Below are positions 1 to 8,908 of a DNA stretch of 40,030 nucleotides, piece after piece. Both the position numbers and the translations under genes were made by a program. Position 1 is the stretch's first letter. Each line of letters starts with the position of its first letter. The notes under the pieces were generated by a model. It saw only the letters and a program-made list of their open reading frames with translations, did no database searches and was not told the DNA's origin. Location: the NCBI GenBank assembly GCA_003228815.1, contig QIGB01000025.1, positions 1 through 40,030 on the forward strand, in the 5' to 3' direction. The DNA is from Chlamydiota bacterium. Lineage in GTDB: Bacteria > Chlamydiota > Chlamydiia > Chlamydiales > Rhabdochlamydiaceae.

Positions 1-7
1 CTAACAT

Positions 8-39
8 AGTTCCTCCAAAGAAATTGTGAATGAGGAACT
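8..39. repeat. 8-bp perfect inverted repeat
   Basis: AGTTCCTC at 8-15 is the reverse complement of GAGGAACT at 32-39, with a 16-nt loop. It lies about 80 bp upstream of the first gene. No T tract follows on either strand, so it is not a convincing terminator. It could be the end of an upstream element or a protein-binding site. No function is claimed. Confidence 0.35.
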
Positions 40-115
40 TATAAATACAAAGAAATTATTTTATCAAGTTTTTTTCATAAAATCGCCCTGCTTAGGCGAA
101 GAAGAGGTGATATAA

Positions 116-439
116 ATGTTGAAAGTAGTTAAAGGTTCGGTTTCATCGTTGTTTAATAAATTGGGAGCGACTGGGAGTCAAAAAATATCCGATTTAAATG
201 CGGAAGACGACTGGGAAATTGTTTCAAATGTTCAGGACGTTTACATCGGTGGAATTCTCACGTTATTGAGAAAGTCGGGAAATAAAATGACAGTTGAAGA
301 GGGACTCCAGTTTTCAGGGCTTAAAATGAAACTTCCAAATGAAATTCTCCGACAATATTCTGTCTTTCTCAAAAGTAAAAATTTAGAATTGATTACCTCT
401 GCAAGTCAAATTCTTCCATTTTTTGAGCAATACGCATAA
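116..439 (+). CDS. Small hypothetical protein, 107 aa
   Basis: I do not recognise this protein. It is preceded by a good Shine-Dalgarno (AGAGGTGA at 103-110), which fixes the ATG at 116, and is followed by a strong intrinsic terminator, so it looks like a real monocistronic gene. The product is soluble, with no signal peptide or membrane segment. It reads as mixed helix: a basic N-terminus (residues 1-20), an acidic patch (NAEDDWE, about 29-35), then two amphipathic stretches ending in a hydrophobic tail. A small 5-bp hairpin (TCGCC/GGCGA, 83-99) lies just before the ribosome binding site. It is convergent with the truB operon. It is probably lineage-specific, but this cannot be tested here. 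Confidence 0.7.
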   Translation: MLKVVKGSVSSLFNKLGATGSQKISDLNAEDDWEIVSNVQDVYIGGILTLLRKSGNKMTVEEGLQFSGLKMKLPNEILRQYSVFLKSKNLELITSASQILPFFEQYA

Positions 440-472
440 AAATTTCTAAGGAATTTCAATTTTTTTACTGTC

Positions 473-501
473 AAATCCACTCTTTGTCGAGTGGATTTTT
501 T
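473..501 (+). terminator. Rho-independent terminator of the 116-439 gene
   Basis: A perfect 10-bp stem (AAATCCACTC at 473-482 with GAGTGGATTT at 489-498) closes a 6-nt loop and runs into T residues to 501. It ends the plus-strand transcript. It lies between two convergent genes but is not symmetrical enough to serve truB, whose stop is about 150 bp away. Confidence 0.85.
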
Positions 502-665
502 ATACTCAAACAAATTGAAGAACTTTAGAATTTGACAAAGAGGTTCCTTCGATTTTTCAAATAGGACAAGCTGCAGTGTTCATGGACTCGGGGCGAGGAA
601 TATGTGAAAAAGCGGTGGAAAAACCGATGCAGTCAAAAATCAATTCTTCAGTTTGTTTGAGTATA
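501..665. repeat. 22-bp inverted duplication of the truB 3' end
   Basis: Positions 501-522 are the reverse complement of 644-665 at 21 of 22 bases. The right arm is the end of truB, including its last codons and stop. The arms enclose 121 bp that also hold a second copy of the 11-mer CGATGCAGTCA (625-635), whose other copy lies in truB at 683-693. The pattern suggests a local rearrangement after truB. The same arms could also form a long-range hairpin in either transcript. Confidence 0.6.
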
Positions 666-1304
666 GTAAAGGCTGTTTCCATCGATGCAGTCATCAAGTG
701 TATAGGGCCCGCAGCGTGTGCGGGTCAATTTTTTTAGGTAGGCGCCGCAGGTGAGGCTTTGGCCGAGGTCATGGGCAAGGGTCCGAATATAGGTTCCTTT
801 CGTGCAGGTGATGTGAAGGTGCAAATGAGGGTAGTTGTAGGAGAGGAGGGTCGTTGTGAGGGTGATGGTGATGGGTTTTCGCTCGATTTCGATACCTTGT
901 CGGGCAAGCTCGTAGAGTTTTTTGCCTGCGACTTTTTTGGCGGAAAACATGGGGGGAATTTGCTGGATGGTTCCTTGGTAGGCTGTGAGGGCTTTTTCGA
1001 TGTCTGAGAGGATGGGAATGTGATCGCTCTTTGAGGTGATTTCTCCTTCGGGATCAAAGGTGGTGGTGGTGGCGCCGAGCTGGAGGATGGCTTCGTATTC
1101 TTTGTCTTGGTTGATGAAGGTGTCGGCTTTTTTGGTGAAGATGCGGCCGATGAGGAGAATCATCACTCCTTCGGCAAAGGGATCGAGCGTGCCTGCATGA
1201 CCAATTTTTTGAATTTGTGTTTTTTTGCGAAGGGCTCTTATGAGGCTGAAGGAGGTCTTGTTAGGGGGCTTGTTGACGGGAAGGATCCCTTCATGAATTT
1301 CCAT
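648..1304 (-). CDS. truB: tRNA pseudouridine-55 synthase TruB
   Basis: TruB isomerises U55 in the T-loop of tRNAs. The protein begins with the family pattern GxLPVNKPxxxTSF and carries the catalytic motif HAGTLDPFAEG; the nucleophile is the Asp of GTLDP (residue 41 from this start). The conserved GTYIRTLAHDLG segment lies further on. I chose the ATG at 1304 because homologues start about here and overlap with rbfA then shrinks to 14 nt. An in-frame ATG at 1349 would add 15 residues (MPSSKKS...) and overlap rbfA by 59 nt, with no better ribosome binding site. It is the last gene of the rpsA operon. The C-terminus is short, lacking a PUA domain, like other small bacterial TruBs. In Chlamydia a ribF gene follows, as I remember; here the downstream DNA is rearranged instead. 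Confidence 0.92.
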   Translation of the reverse strand: MEIHEGILPVNKPPNKTSFSLIRALRKKTQIQKIGHAGTLDPFAEGVMILLIGRIFTKKADTFINQDKEYEAILQLGATTTTFDPEGEITSKSDHIPILSDIEKALTAYQGTIQQIPPMFSAKKVAGKKLYELARQGIEIERKPITITLTTTLLSYNYPHLHLHITCTKGTYIRTLAHDLGQSLTCGAYLKKLTRTRCGPYTLDDCIDGNSLYYTQTN

Positions 1305-1668
1305 GGGGGCGGGTATCTTCTTCGTGATGGATTTTTTCGATGAGGGCATCGATTTTCATTTGCTCGTCGACGGTGGTGTCGAGTTTGAAGGTGAGTGTGG
1401 GAAAATAGCGCATGACGACTTTTTTTGCGGTATGGATGCCAATGAACCCTGCGGCTGACTCGAGGGCTTCGAGGGTTTCGCGTCTTTCTTTGTCTGTGCC
1501 GATGATGCTGACGTAGACTTTGGCGTGATGGAGGTCTTTAGAAATATCAACGCTTGCGACGGTGACAAGCGGTGCCATGCGAGGGTCTTTTACGTCGCTT
1601 CTGATGACTTCTGAGAGGACTTCTTTGAGAAGGGAATTGAGGCGGTTGACTCTCTTTTTTACTGTCAT
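1291..1668 (-). CDS. rbfA: 30S ribosome-binding factor RbfA
   Basis: RbfA is a small single-KH-domain protein that binds the 30S subunit and assists 16S rRNA 5'-end maturation, notably in the cold. The 125-residue length is normal. It opens with the family pattern [17 protein letters not shown], then DPRM, and the strand-turn [19 protein letters not shown], which is the most conserved part of the family. The start codon overlaps the infB stop in an ATGA (1665-1668), so translation is coupled to IF2. The gene order infB-rbfA-truB is widespread in bacteria, which makes the assignment secure. Confidence 0.93.
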   Translation of the reverse strand: MTVKKRVNRLNSLLKEVLSEVIRSDVKDPRMAPLVTVASVDISKDLHHAKVYVSIIGTDKERRETLEALESAAGFIGIHTAKKVVMRYFPTLTFKLDTTVDEQMKIDALIEKIHHEEDTRPHGNS

Positions 1669-4034
1669 AGTTCTTGTTCAAGATAGGTGATTTCATAGGA
1701 TTCGATGAGATCGCCTTCTTGGAAATCGTTAAAGCCTTGCAATAGGATTCCACATTCGATGCCTTTGCTCACTTCTTTCACGTCTTCTTTCCCTTTTTTA
1801 AGGGATGCAATCGGTCCTTTCCAAATCACTTCATTATCGCGTTTCAAGCGGGCTTTGTGGCTTCTTTTGAGGATGCCGTCTGTGATGATACAGCCGGCAA
1901 TGCGCCCCAAATGGGAGGACTTGAAGACAGCTTTGATTTCAGCGGTCCCCATGTCGTTTTCTTTCTCAAGTTTATCAAGCAGGTTTCGCATCAATTCTTT
2001 TACGTCATCAACGGCATGATAGATGATGTCATGCAGCTTGACGGTCACTTTTTTTTCTTTGATGAGTCCTTCTGCATGGCTTTCTACTTTGGTATGGAAG
2101 CCGATGATCACAGCACCTGATGCTGCAGAGAGTGCGACATCAGATTCTGAAATTTGTCCCACTCCTTCTGAAACGATGTTGAGATCGGCTTTATCGGACT
2201 TAATTTTTTCGAGAGAATGTCTGAGAGCTTCTAAAGATCCTTGGACGTCTGCACGAAGGAGGACATGGAGGACTTTCTTCTCTTGAGCTGCTGCTCTTGA
2301 TTCGAGGAGTCCTTCTAGGCCGCGTTTTTTCTTTTGCAGGAGTTTGTGTTTGTGCTCTTGTTTGCGGACTTCGGCAATTTCACGGGCTTCTCTTTCGCTT
2401 GCAACGGTGATGAAGTCACTGCCTGCTTCAGGAAAATCGGAAAGTCCGGTGATTTTGACGGGGGTTGAGGGGCCTGCCTGCTGGAGTTCTTTTCCATGTT
2501 CATCGTGCATGGTTTTGACTTTTGCATAGCTGAGGTCAAAGACGAGGGGGTCCCCAACGCGAAGTGTGCCATTTTGCACGAGGAGGGTTGCGACGGAGCC
2601 TAGTCCTTTGTGGATGGCGGATTCGATGACGGAACCTCGGGCACGGAAGGAGGGGTTGGCTTTGAGTTCGAGGATTTCGGATTGGAGGGCGAGCATCTCA
2701 AGGAGGCTGTTGATCCCTTCGCCTGTTGTGGCAGAGCAGTTGACGGTGATGGTGGTTCCTCCCCATGTTTCAGGAAGGAGTTCTACTTCGGAGAGTTCAC
2801 GATAGATGTTTTCGGCATTGAAGCCGGGTTTGTCGCTTTTGTTGATGGCGACGAGGATGGGTACACCTGCATTTTTGGCTTTGTTGATTGCTTCGTGGGT
2901 TTGTTCGCGCATTCCTTCGTCGCCTGCAATGACGAGGACGATCAGGTCGGTGACTTCTGCGCCCCGTTCGCGCATAGCTGAGAAGGCTTCGTGGCCAGGG
3001 GTGTCGAGGATGGTGATATTTCCCACGTCAGATTGGCATTTGAATGCACCAATGTGTTGGGTTATGGCGCCCGCTTCTCCTGCAGCAATGTCGGTTTTGC
3101 GGATGGAGTCGATGAGGCTTGTTTTTCCATGGTCGACATGGCCCATGAAGGTGATGACTGGAGGTCGGGGTTTGAGCTTTTCTGGATCGGATGATTGGAT
3201 CTCTTCTTTGATGGTTTTGTCAGTGATTTTGATGCGCTCTTCTTCTGTTGTGTCGATGGTGATCTCGCATTGAAATTCGTGCCCAAGGAGTTGTACGGTT
3301 GTTTCATCGTCGAGGAAATCATTGATGGTGACAGCAAGCCCCTGCGCAAATAGTTTGGCAATGAGTTGCGATGATTTGAGCTTCATTTCTGTGGAGAGAT
3401 CTTTTACGGTGATGGGGAGGCGCACTTTGAGGCTCTTGGGACGTATGGTGAGATCTTCTTTGGGGCCGGAGTATTTTTTGTAGGCTCTTCGTTTTCGCCA
3501 TCTTTCATCGTCTCTATCGCGAAGGCCCATCCGATCTCGTGTATCAAATCGCTGTTTTTGTGAGGGTTTTCTTGCTGAGCGCACTTCGCGCATGTCTTTG
3601 AAAAATTCGGGTTTTCTTGTGGGTTGTACTTTCTCTTCCTTTTTTGGTTTTTCTTCAGATTTTTCAGCGGTTTTTTTCTTTTCTGGTTTCGCGTCTTTAC
3701 GTGTAATGGGAAGTTTTTTGATAGGAGCGGCTTTTTTGCGGATGATTTTGGGTTTGCGGAAATCATCGACAACAACTGGAGCTGCCTTTTCTTCAGGGGG
3801 GGGAGTCGCAGAAGGTGCCTTTTCTACTGCAGGTGCTACTGGTTCTTTTTTTTCTTCTAGAGGAGCTTTAGGGGTTGGCTCTTCAATAGGAGGAGGGGCT
3901 TTAGGGGCAACTTTTATTCTAGGAGCACTGGCTTTTTTTGCCGCTTCAACCTTTTTTTTCTTCTTGAGCTTGTCTAGTTGCAACGCTTCAGCGAGCTGTG
4001 TGTTTTTAATTTTGAATTTTATGTTTTTTGCCAA
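1665..4034 (-). CDS. infB: Translation initiation factor IF-2
   Basis: IF2 is the GTPase that places initiator tRNA on the 30S subunit and promotes subunit joining. The 789 residues divide into a long, charged, Ala/Pro/Lys/Glu-rich N-terminal region (about 1-200), an IF2_N domain (about 205-260) and a GTPase domain. G1 is GHVDHGKT at 298-305, G3 is DTPGH at 344-348 and G4 is NKSD at 398-401. Two beta-barrel domains and the tRNA-binding C-terminal domain follow. The start is the ATG at 4034, 3 nt after the nusA stop. The low-complexity N-terminus is typical and varies in length between species. No missing motif was seen. Confidence 0.97.
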   Translation of the reverse strand: MAKNIKFKIKNTQLAEALQLDKLKKKKKVEAAKKASAPRIKVAPKAPPPIEEPTPKAPLEEKKEPVAPAVEKAPSATPPPEEKAAPVVVDDFRKPKIIRKKAAPIKKLPITRKDAKPEKKKTAEKSEEKPKKEEKVQPTRKPEFFKDMREVRSARKPSQKQRFDTRDRMGLRDRDDERWRKRRAYKKYSGPKEDLTIRPKSLKVRLPITVKDLSTEMKLKSSQLIAKLFAQGLAVTINDFLDDETTVQLLGHEFQCEITIDTTEEERIKITDKTIKEEIQSSDPEKLKPRPPVITFMGHVDHGKTSLIDSIRKTDIAAGEAGAITQHIGAFKCQSDVGNITILDTPGHEAFSAMRERGAEVTDLIVLVIAGDEGMREQTHEAINKAKNAGVPILVAINKSDKPGFNAENIYRELSEVELLPETWGGTTITVNCSATTGEGINSLLEMLALQSEILELKANPSFRARGSVIESAIHKGLGSVATLLVQNGTLRVGDPLVFDLSYAKVKTMHDEHGKELQQAGPSTPVKITGLSDFPEAGSDFITVASEREAREIAEVRKQEHKHKLLQKKKRGLEGLLESRAAAQEKKVLHVLLRADVQGSLEALRHSLEKIKSDKADLNIVSEGVGQISESDVALSAASGAVIIGFHTKVESHAEGLIKEKKVTVKLHDIIYHAVDDVKELMRNLLDKLEKENDMGTAEIKAVFKSSHLGRIAGCIITDGILKRSHKARLKRDNEVIWKGPIASLKKGKEDVKEVSKGIECGILLQGFNDFQEGDLIESYEITYLEQEL

Positions 4035-4037
4035 CCG

Positions 4038-5309
4038 TTATAACCTCTTTTGTCGGACTTCCTCAAGAATTCTATCAATCATTTCATTGCTGATTTCTGG
4101 GATCTTTGCCAATTCTGATGGGCTGGCGCTGAGCACTTTTCTAGGAGTGTCATAGCCAGCTGAAATGAGCGAATCGGTAATGAGTGAGCTCATTCCTTCA
4201 ATTTGGAGGGCCTCATCTAGGGAGGGATCGTCCATAAGTGCGAGTTGTGCCCGTTGGATGTTCATCGTGGTCTGGTATTCGCTCATTCTTTGGACATTGA
4301 GTTCAATGCCAATGAGTTGACCACATAGGCGGGCATTCATGCCTCGCTTCCCGAGGACAATAGGATAGGACTCATCATCAACGACGATTGAAATGGTCGA
4401 TTCGTCTGCACTGAGGCTTATCTTTTTGATTTCCACGGGGGAAAGGGCATTTTCTAGAAATTGTACTTTGTCTTCTGCGTAGGGGAGGATGTCGATTTTT
4501 TCATTGTTGAGTTCTCGAATGACGTTTTTTACGCGGGTGCCACGGACACCTACACAGGCACCAACGGGATCGATTTTTAGATCGTTGGAAATCACTGCAA
4601 GTTTTGTGCGATAGCCTGCGTCACGGACAATTTTCTCGATGTGAATGGATTCATCTTCGAGTTCGGGGACTTCTTGTAAGAAGAGTTGTTTGACAAACTC
4701 GGGGTGGCTGCGCGAAAGAACGACTTCTGCGCCGCCGCTTTCTGTGTCACGGACTTCATACAAAAGAGCTTGGACTCGTTCGCCAACATTGTAGCGCTCT
4801 GTCTTTGGGTAGAAGCGGTCGGGTAATATGGCTTCTACTTTGCCGAGATCCACAATGAGTGTGGCTCCACGTACGATCCGCTTTACGGTACCAGAGATGA
4901 TTTCATTGATCCGATGGCGATATTCTTCATAGATCACATCTCTTTCTGCACTACGGAGTTTTTGGGCAATGACTTGACGTGCTGTTTGTGCTGCAATGCG
5001 TCCAAAATCTGATGGAGTGGCTTCAATATCGACCCAATCGCCAATTTCAGCATTGGGATCCAATTCTTGCGCCGTTTCCAGAGAGATTTCTTCATCGGGA
5101 ATGGTGACTTCTTCAACGACTTCTTTTTGCGCAATAACTTCGATATTCCCTGTTTTGGAGTCGATTTTTACCGATACATTGATCAAGCCTTTGATGCTTT
5201 TTCGAGCAGCCACATGAAGGGCTTCTTCGATCGCTCCGATAATGATATCGCGCTTGATCCCTTTTTCTCTTTCAAGGTATTCGAAAATGGCAACGAGATC
5301 TTTATTCAT
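4038..5309 (-). CDS. nusA: Transcription termination/antitermination factor NusA
   Basis: NusA binds RNA polymerase and nascent RNA, modulating pausing, termination and antitermination. The 423-residue protein has the NusA N-terminal domain (about 1-125), an S1 domain starting near [17 protein letters not shown] (about 140), and two KH domains, the first with the signature [15 protein letters not shown] helix-hairpin-helix tail (DDPSLDEAL...[16 protein letters not shown]) closes it. The start overlaps the end of rpsA by 8 nt, and infB follows after 3 nt, so rpsA-nusA-infB is one translationally linked unit. In E. coli nusA is instead preceded by rimP; rpsA directly upstream is the arrangement I remember from Chlamydia. 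Confidence 0.96.
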   Translation of the reverse strand: MNKDLVAIFEYLEREKGIKRDIIIGAIEEALHVAARKSIKGLINVSVKIDSKTGNIEVIAQKEVVEEVTIPDEEISLETAQELDPNAEIGDWVDIEATPSDFGRIAAQTARQVIAQKLRSAERDVIYEEYRHRINEIISGTVKRIVRGATLIVDLGKVEAILPDRFYPKTERYNVGERVQALLYEVRDTESGGAEVVLSRSHPEFVKQLFLQEVPELEDESIHIEKIVRDAGYRTKLAVISNDLKIDPVGACVGVRGTRVKNVIRELNNEKIDILPYAEDKVQFLENALSPVEIKKISLSADESTISIVVDDESYPIVLGKRGMNARLCGQLIGIELNVQRMSEYQTTMNIQRAQLALMDDPSLDEALQIEGMSSLITDSLISAGYDTPRKVLSASPSELAKIPEISNEMIDRILEEVRQKRL

Positions 5310-7074
5310 CGTTTTTCTCTTCCCCTGCCTCTTCTTTCTCTTCAGAAGATTCTTTTTCTACTTTCTTCTTCTTGGTTGTCGTTTTGGCTTTACCAATCAC
5401 AATGTCATCTCGGTTGACTGCGGTTGTGTCTATGAGGTGTTCCTTGATCGATAAGGCGATCTTTTTGTGCTCAGGATCGAGCTTGATCACTTTTGCTTCG
5501 ATAGGGGTGCCAGCTGTAATGATGTCTTCCACCTTCCCAAAGGGTTGATCAGAAAGTTCTGTCACATGCACGAGGGCTTCCAGGCCGTTTTCCAGCTCGA
5601 CGAAAGCGCCAAACGCGGTGGTTTTTATCACGGTTCCTTTGACAACTGAACCAACAGGTGTGGTTTTTTCAATGGTTTCCCAAGGGTTTTCGCTGAGTTG
5701 TTTCACGCCGAGGGTGATTTTCTTGCTTTCTTTGTCGACAGAGAGAATGACTGCTTCTACCAGTTCTTCCTTTTTGAGTACTTCAGATGGATGAGAGACT
5801 TTCTTGATCCAGCTGAGATCAGAGATGTGAATGAGGCCTTCAACGCCTGGCTCTAGTGCAACAAAAGCACCATAGTTGGTTAGGTTGCGAACTTCGCCCT
5901 TGATGCTGCTTCCAACGGGATACTTGTCTTCGACGTCTTCCCAAGGATTTTTCTCGAGCTGTTTGATGCCAAGGGAAATTTTTCCCTCGTCTTTCTGCAC
6001 GGAGAGGACAATGGCCTCCACCTCGTCACCTTTTTTGACGATCTCTGAGGGGTCTGTGATGTTTTTGACCCAGGACATTTCGGAAATATGGATGAGTCCT
6101 TCTATGCCGGGCTCAATCTCAATAAATGCTCCGTAAGGTACAAGGTTGACGATTTTTCCTTTTATATGTGTTCCAGGAGGATAGCTGGCTTCAATGTCTT
6201 CCCAAGGGTTCTTGTCTTTTTGTTTCATTCCAAGAGCAACTCGACCTTTTTCTTTGTCGACGTTGAGAATGATGACTTCGAGTTCTTGCCCAACTTTGAC
6301 CATTTCAGAAGGGTGTTTGATCCGCTTCCAGGTCATGTCGGTGATGTGCAAGAGGCCATCGATGCCGTCGAGATCGAGGAATACACCAAAGTCGGTGATG
6401 TTTTTGACAATGCCAACGCGCACATCTCCTTCATCGATGTTCTCAAGAAGTTCCAATTTGCGGGAGATTCTCTCTTCTTCGAGAAGTTCTCGACGAGAAA
6501 CGACGATATTTTTTCTTTCGGTGTTGATTTTGAGGATTTTGAAGTCGAACGTTTCGCCGATGTAGTCGTCGAGGTTTTTGATTCTTTTATTGTCGATTTG
6601 GGAGCCAGGGAGGAAGGCTTCCATTCCGATATCGACCATGAGGCCGCCCTTGACTTTGCGCAGGACTTTCCCCTCAACAATAGAGCCCTCTTCGCAATTG
6701 TTCACAATGTATTCCCATTGCCGTTGGCGACGGGCTTTTTCTCTTGAAAGGACGATCTGACCATCTTCTCCTTCTGCCTGATCGAGGAAAACTTCGATTT
6801 CAGCGTCGAGAGCAAGGGATGCGGGATCTTCGAATTCTGAGACAGGGACGAGTCCTTCTGACTTTAGGCCGACGTCAACGACGACAAAATCTTTGGTGAT
6901 TTCAACAATACGCCCTTTGAGGATCTGTCCGATGCTCATAGCGGATACAGAACCTTCCTCGGAGGTTGCTTCTCGTGCGTTCAATAGTTTTTTGAACTCT
7001 TGAGCTTCTTTTTCATCAAATTCAACGTCGTCAATGACTTTACTTTGATTCCAATCGTTTGTGGTGTCTTCCAT
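5302..7074 (-). CDS. rpsA: 30S ribosomal protein S1
   Basis: S1 binds mRNA upstream of the start codon and helps recruit it to the 30S subunit. The 590-residue protein shows six S1 RNA-binding repeats, at roughly 47-113, 130-196, 216-283, 301-370, 388-457 and 475-545. Repeats 3-6 show the strong form with [10 protein letters not shown]- or [10 protein letters not shown]-like cores. A Lys/Glu-rich tail (about 560-590) follows. The start ATG at 7074 has a GGAGAAA ribosome binding site at 7084-7090. It is first in the operon, and a terminator-like hairpin sits in its leader (7097-7128), suggesting regulation of the whole cluster. Codon use looks like its neighbours. Confidence 0.96.
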   Translation of the reverse strand: MEDTTNDWNQSKVIDDVEFDEKEAQEFKKLLNAREATSEEGSVSAMSIGQILKGRIVEITKDFVVVDVGLKSEGLVPVSEFEDPASLALDAEIEVFLDQAEGEDGQIVLSREKARRQRQWEYIVNNCEEGSIVEGKVLRKVKGGLMVDIGMEAFLPGSQIDNKRIKNLDDYIGETFDFKILKINTERKNIVVSRRELLEEERISRKLELLENIDEGDVRVGIVKNITDFGVFLDLDGIDGLLHITDMTWKRIKHPSEMVKVGQELEVIILNVDKEKGRVALGMKQKDKNPWEDIEASYPPGTHIKGKIVNLVPYGAFIEIEPGIEGLIHISEMSWVKNITDPSEIVKKGDEVEAIVLSVQKDEGKISLGIKQLEKNPWEDVEDKYPVGSSIKGEVRNLTNYGAFVALEPGVEGLIHISDLSWIKKVSHPSEVLKKEELVEAVILSVDKESKKITLGVKQLSENPWETIEKTTPVGSVVKGTVIKTTAFGAFVELENGLEALVHVTELSDQPFGKVEDIITAGTPIEAKVIKLDPEHKKIALSIKEHLIDTTAVNRDDIVIGKAKTTTKKKKVEKESSEEKEEAGEEKNDE

Positions 7075-7096
7075 AGGTTAAAGTTTCTCCAAGTCT

Positions 7097-7128
7097 AAAA
7101 AAAAATTCATTGACACCGGCCAATGAAT
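7097..7128 (-). terminator. Terminator-like hairpin (possible attenuator) in the rpsA leader
   Basis: Read on the minus strand, ATTCATTG pairs perfectly with CAATGAAT (7121-7128 with 7105-7112). A G-U and a C-G pair can extend the stem, leaving a CGGT loop. Nine T residues follow (7097-7105). The ribosome binding site of rpsA (7084-7090) comes only about 6 nt after the T tract. It could terminate transcripts from upstream, or act as a leader attenuator for rpsA-nusA-infB-rbfA-truB. The stem is AT-rich, so its strength is uncertain. Confidence 0.5.
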
Positions 7129-7196
7129 CTTCATCTGCCATATTTTATGTGAATGAGAGTATCAGGGTATATAAAAAAACTCAAGTTGTCATTGGG

Positions 7197-7256
7197 TTTT
7201 ATTGCGTCTGGCTGCGCTTCATTGTGTTTTACTGCGTTGGGCTTCGCTCAGGGGTG
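7197..7256. repeat. Two imperfect 30-bp tandem units in the rpsA upstream region
   Basis: Units 7197-7226 and 7227-7256 both begin TTTTAYTGCGT and match at 21 of 30 positions, with 18 of the first 22 identical. They lie just before repeat copy A. No open frame or promoter match explains them. They may be a degraded end of the neighbouring repeat or an independent duplication. Confidence 0.4.
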
Positions 7257-7279
7257 TTGGGTTACTCTCTTTTTTAAAT

Positions 7280-7506
7280 CTTATTTTGGGCCCCCAGAAG
7301 TTCTCTGCGTAGCGATCTTCCGGTCGCTACGTCCGGCACTTCGTTGCTTGAGCTGACTATCGCTTTGCCAAATCGGATCCTTCGCGAATTGGTCCGTGCG
7401 TAGCACTGATCCCAATTCGCACGGACCGACTTTACTGTGCGCTAGCAGCCATCGGCTGCAAGGGCGTGAAAGATACTTTCACGTCTCCTTGCAGGGCCTA
7501 TTATTT
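7280..7506. repeat. Structured dispersed repeat, copy A (MITE-like)
   Basis: This gene-free stretch aligns along its whole length with 35197-35432 (copy B). Shared anchors are CTTAT near the left end, GTCCGGC (7331-7337), a CTTTG-CAAAT block (7362-7373), CTGTGC (7435-7440), CAGCCAT (7446-7452) and a GCAGGNCTAT right end. Three strong hairpins are visible: 7308-7315 with 7324-7331 (8 bp); 7391-7400 with 7418-7427 (10 bp); and 7465-7472 with 7476-7483 (8 bp) inside an outer 7456-7463/7487-7494 stem. The ends form a poor inverted repeat of about 14 bp. GCGAATTGG at 7384-7392 can pair with CCAATTCGC at 7412-7420 in place of the 10-bp stem, so alternative folds exist. No clear target-site duplication was found. 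Confidence 0.65.
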
Positions 7507-7531
7507 AGTGTGAATAAAATCTTGAAAGAAT

Positions 7532-8023
7532 TTAGCCGCGCAGAACTGACGCTGGAAGTGCGAAAAATTCACGGCCAGTCAAATAATCATTTTGAGGAAG
7601 TTTATTAATCAGTTGACACACTCTATGAATTACTGCTTGCCCCGTACTTGGATTGATTTTTTCCTCGATTTTTGGGATTGAAGCCAAAAAGACAGCTAAT
7701 TTTGGATACGAACAACAGTTTTCTGCAAATTGCAAATCTGATAATTGTTTTTGCCAATTTGTATAATCGGCATCAGTTTTCGAGAAGGGAGTTGATAGAG
7801 TAGCATCTTCAAGACAGTCCCGAACAGTTTTTGTGTAGGGATACCCTGCCACTGCAAGGAATGCTAAAGCGATGTAAGCGAAAGGAGAGATGATGAGCAG
7901 GGAAATTCGGGAGATCACTTCTAGGATTTTTCCGTCCTGAGGTAAGGGGGAAAGGGTGTTTTGGATAGCGGAATGGAAATTTTTCAAGGGTTCCACAGAG
8001 GGATGAAAACTGATTGTAGACAT
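7532..8023 (-). CDS. Hypothetical membrane-associated protein, 163 aa
   Basis: I do not recognise this protein. It has an AAGGAG ribosome binding site and a strong promoter (8047-8075), so it is very likely expressed. A hydrophobic stretch at about residues 36-62 (ISRISLLIISPFAYIALAFLAV...) could be one long or two short membrane helices. The flanking N-terminus and the C-terminal 100 residues look soluble, with two adjacent Cys (NCC). There is no cleavable-type signal peptide, because the hydrophobic part lies too far from the start. Short proteins with a central hydrophobic hairpin are common among chlamydial inclusion-membrane proteins; that resemblance is only suggestive here. It ends next to the structured repeat. 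Confidence 0.7.
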   Translation of the reverse strand: MSTISFHPSVEPLKNFHSAIQNTLSPLPQDGKILEVISRISLLIISPFAYIALAFLAVAGYPYTKTVRDCLEDATLSTPFSKTDADYTNWQKQLSDLQFAENCCSYPKLAVFLASIPKIEEKINPSTGQAVIHRVCQLINKLPQNDYLTGREFFALPASVLRG

Positions 8024-8046
8024 GTTTTTCTCCTTATAGGGCTATT

Positions 8047-8075
8047 ATTATATAGGAAAAATCATAAAAAATCAA
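8047..8075 (-). promoter_or_regulatory. Sigma-70-type promoter of the 7532-8023 gene
   Basis: TTGATT (8075-8070) and TATAAT (8052-8047) are separated by 17 bp on the minus strand. The predicted transcript starts near 8040, about 17 nt before the ATG, leaving room for the AAGGAG ribosome binding site. Confidence 0.7.
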
Positions 8076-8118
8076 ATCAATTTTTTCCCATGCAGATAAA
8101 TGGCGAAAAAGCGACAAT

Positions 8119-8147
8119 TTGTTTGATTGGGAGTTGTTGAATAAAAA
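8119..8147 (+). promoter_or_regulatory. Possible promoter of the aspartokinase gene
   Basis: TTGTTT (8119-8124) and TAAAAA (8142-8147) are 17 bp apart, each a partial consensus match. They lie directly upstream of the ATG at 8162, which has no obvious Shine-Dalgarno. The match is weak. Confidence 0.35.
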
Positions 8148-8161
8148 TTTTACTTTAGATT

Positions 8162-8908
8162 ATGTCTTGTCTTATCTTGAAATTTGGTGGCGCGGCAATG
8201 GGAAGCATTGAGCGCTTTTCTAAACTGGCCACATTTATTGAATCTCGCTTGAAAGAAGATGTGAAAATTGTCGTTGTCGTTAGCGCTATGGGAACCACTA
8301 CTGATGAATTGCTCGATCTGGCAAAGACGGTTCATCCGAATCCCCCTAAGCGAGAGCAGGATATGCTGATCTCCGTGGGGGAACGAGTGAGTATGGCCCT
8401 TCTTGCCATGGCCCTTGAGTTGAGGGGGATCGATGCGATTAGTTTTACGGGGAGTCAATCTGGGATCATCACCACCAGTGATCACTCTGAGGCTCAGATT
8501 CTCAAAGTCCGTCCAGAAAGGATTGAGAAGGCCTTGGCAGAAAAAAAGGTTGTCATCGTCGCTGGTTTTCAAGGGGTGAGCCTTGAAAAAGAAATTACGA
8601 CTTTGGGAAGGGGGGGGGCCGATACTTCTGCCGTGGCTCTTGCTGTTGCCCTTGGCTGTAAGAAGGTGGAGTTTTATAAGGATGTTCCTGGTATTGGGGA
8701 GAAGAATCCTAAGGTTCACCCAGATGTCGAAATTTTCTCGAAGCTAACCTATGAAGAGGCTCTGGGTATCGTAGGGGAGGGGGCTGAAGTGCTACATCAC
8801 AGGTGTTTGGAACTTGCTAAGAAACATGGCATTCTTCTAGAAATTCGGCCTTTCTATGCGCCTGAAAAGGTGGGAACGATCATTTCTTATGAGGTTGCTC
8901 ATGTATGA
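8162..8908 (+). CDS. lysC: Aspartate kinase, catalytic domain only
   Basis: Aspartokinase phosphorylates L-aspartate, the first step towards diaminopimelate (peptidoglycan), lysine, threonine and methionine. The amino-acid-kinase fold is clear: KFGGAAMGS (residues 7-15), VVVSAMGTTTDELLDLA, SVGERVSMALLA, and the nucleotide-site motif TTLGRGGADTSAVALA, followed by YKDVPGI. Two usual serines are replaced by alanine (KFGGSS to KFGGAA, GRGGSDT to GRGGADT). At 248 residues it stops after the kinase domain and lacks the two C-terminal ACT domains that bind feedback inhibitors in ordinary LysC (about 400-450 aa). The stop overlaps the next gene by 8 nt, so no ACT domain is encoded directly downstream. 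It may be unregulated or may use a separate partner. Confidence 0.85.
   Translation: MSCLILKFGGAAMGSIERFSKLATFIESRLKEDVKIVVVVSAMGTTTDELLDLAKTVHPNPPKREQDMLISVGERVSMALLAMALELRGIDAISFTGSQSGIITTSDHSEAQILKVRPERIEKALAEKKVVIVAGFQGVSLEKEITTLGRGGADTSAVALAVALGCKKVEFYKDVPGIGEKNPKVHPDVEIFSKLTYEEALGIVGEGAEVLHHRCLELAKKHGILLEIRPFYAPEKVGTIISYEVAHV

Noticed and set aside
3592-4155. Plus-strand frame opposite the infB N-terminus
   Set aside because: Its Phe/Ser/Gly-rich translation mirrors the Lys/Glu/Ala/Pro low-complexity region of IF2; this is a composition effect.
6088-6747. Long plus-strand open frame opposite rpsA
   Set aside because: It is the complement of strongly conserved S1 domains, has no ribosome binding site, and its Asp/Phe-rich translation is what the antisense of such codons gives.
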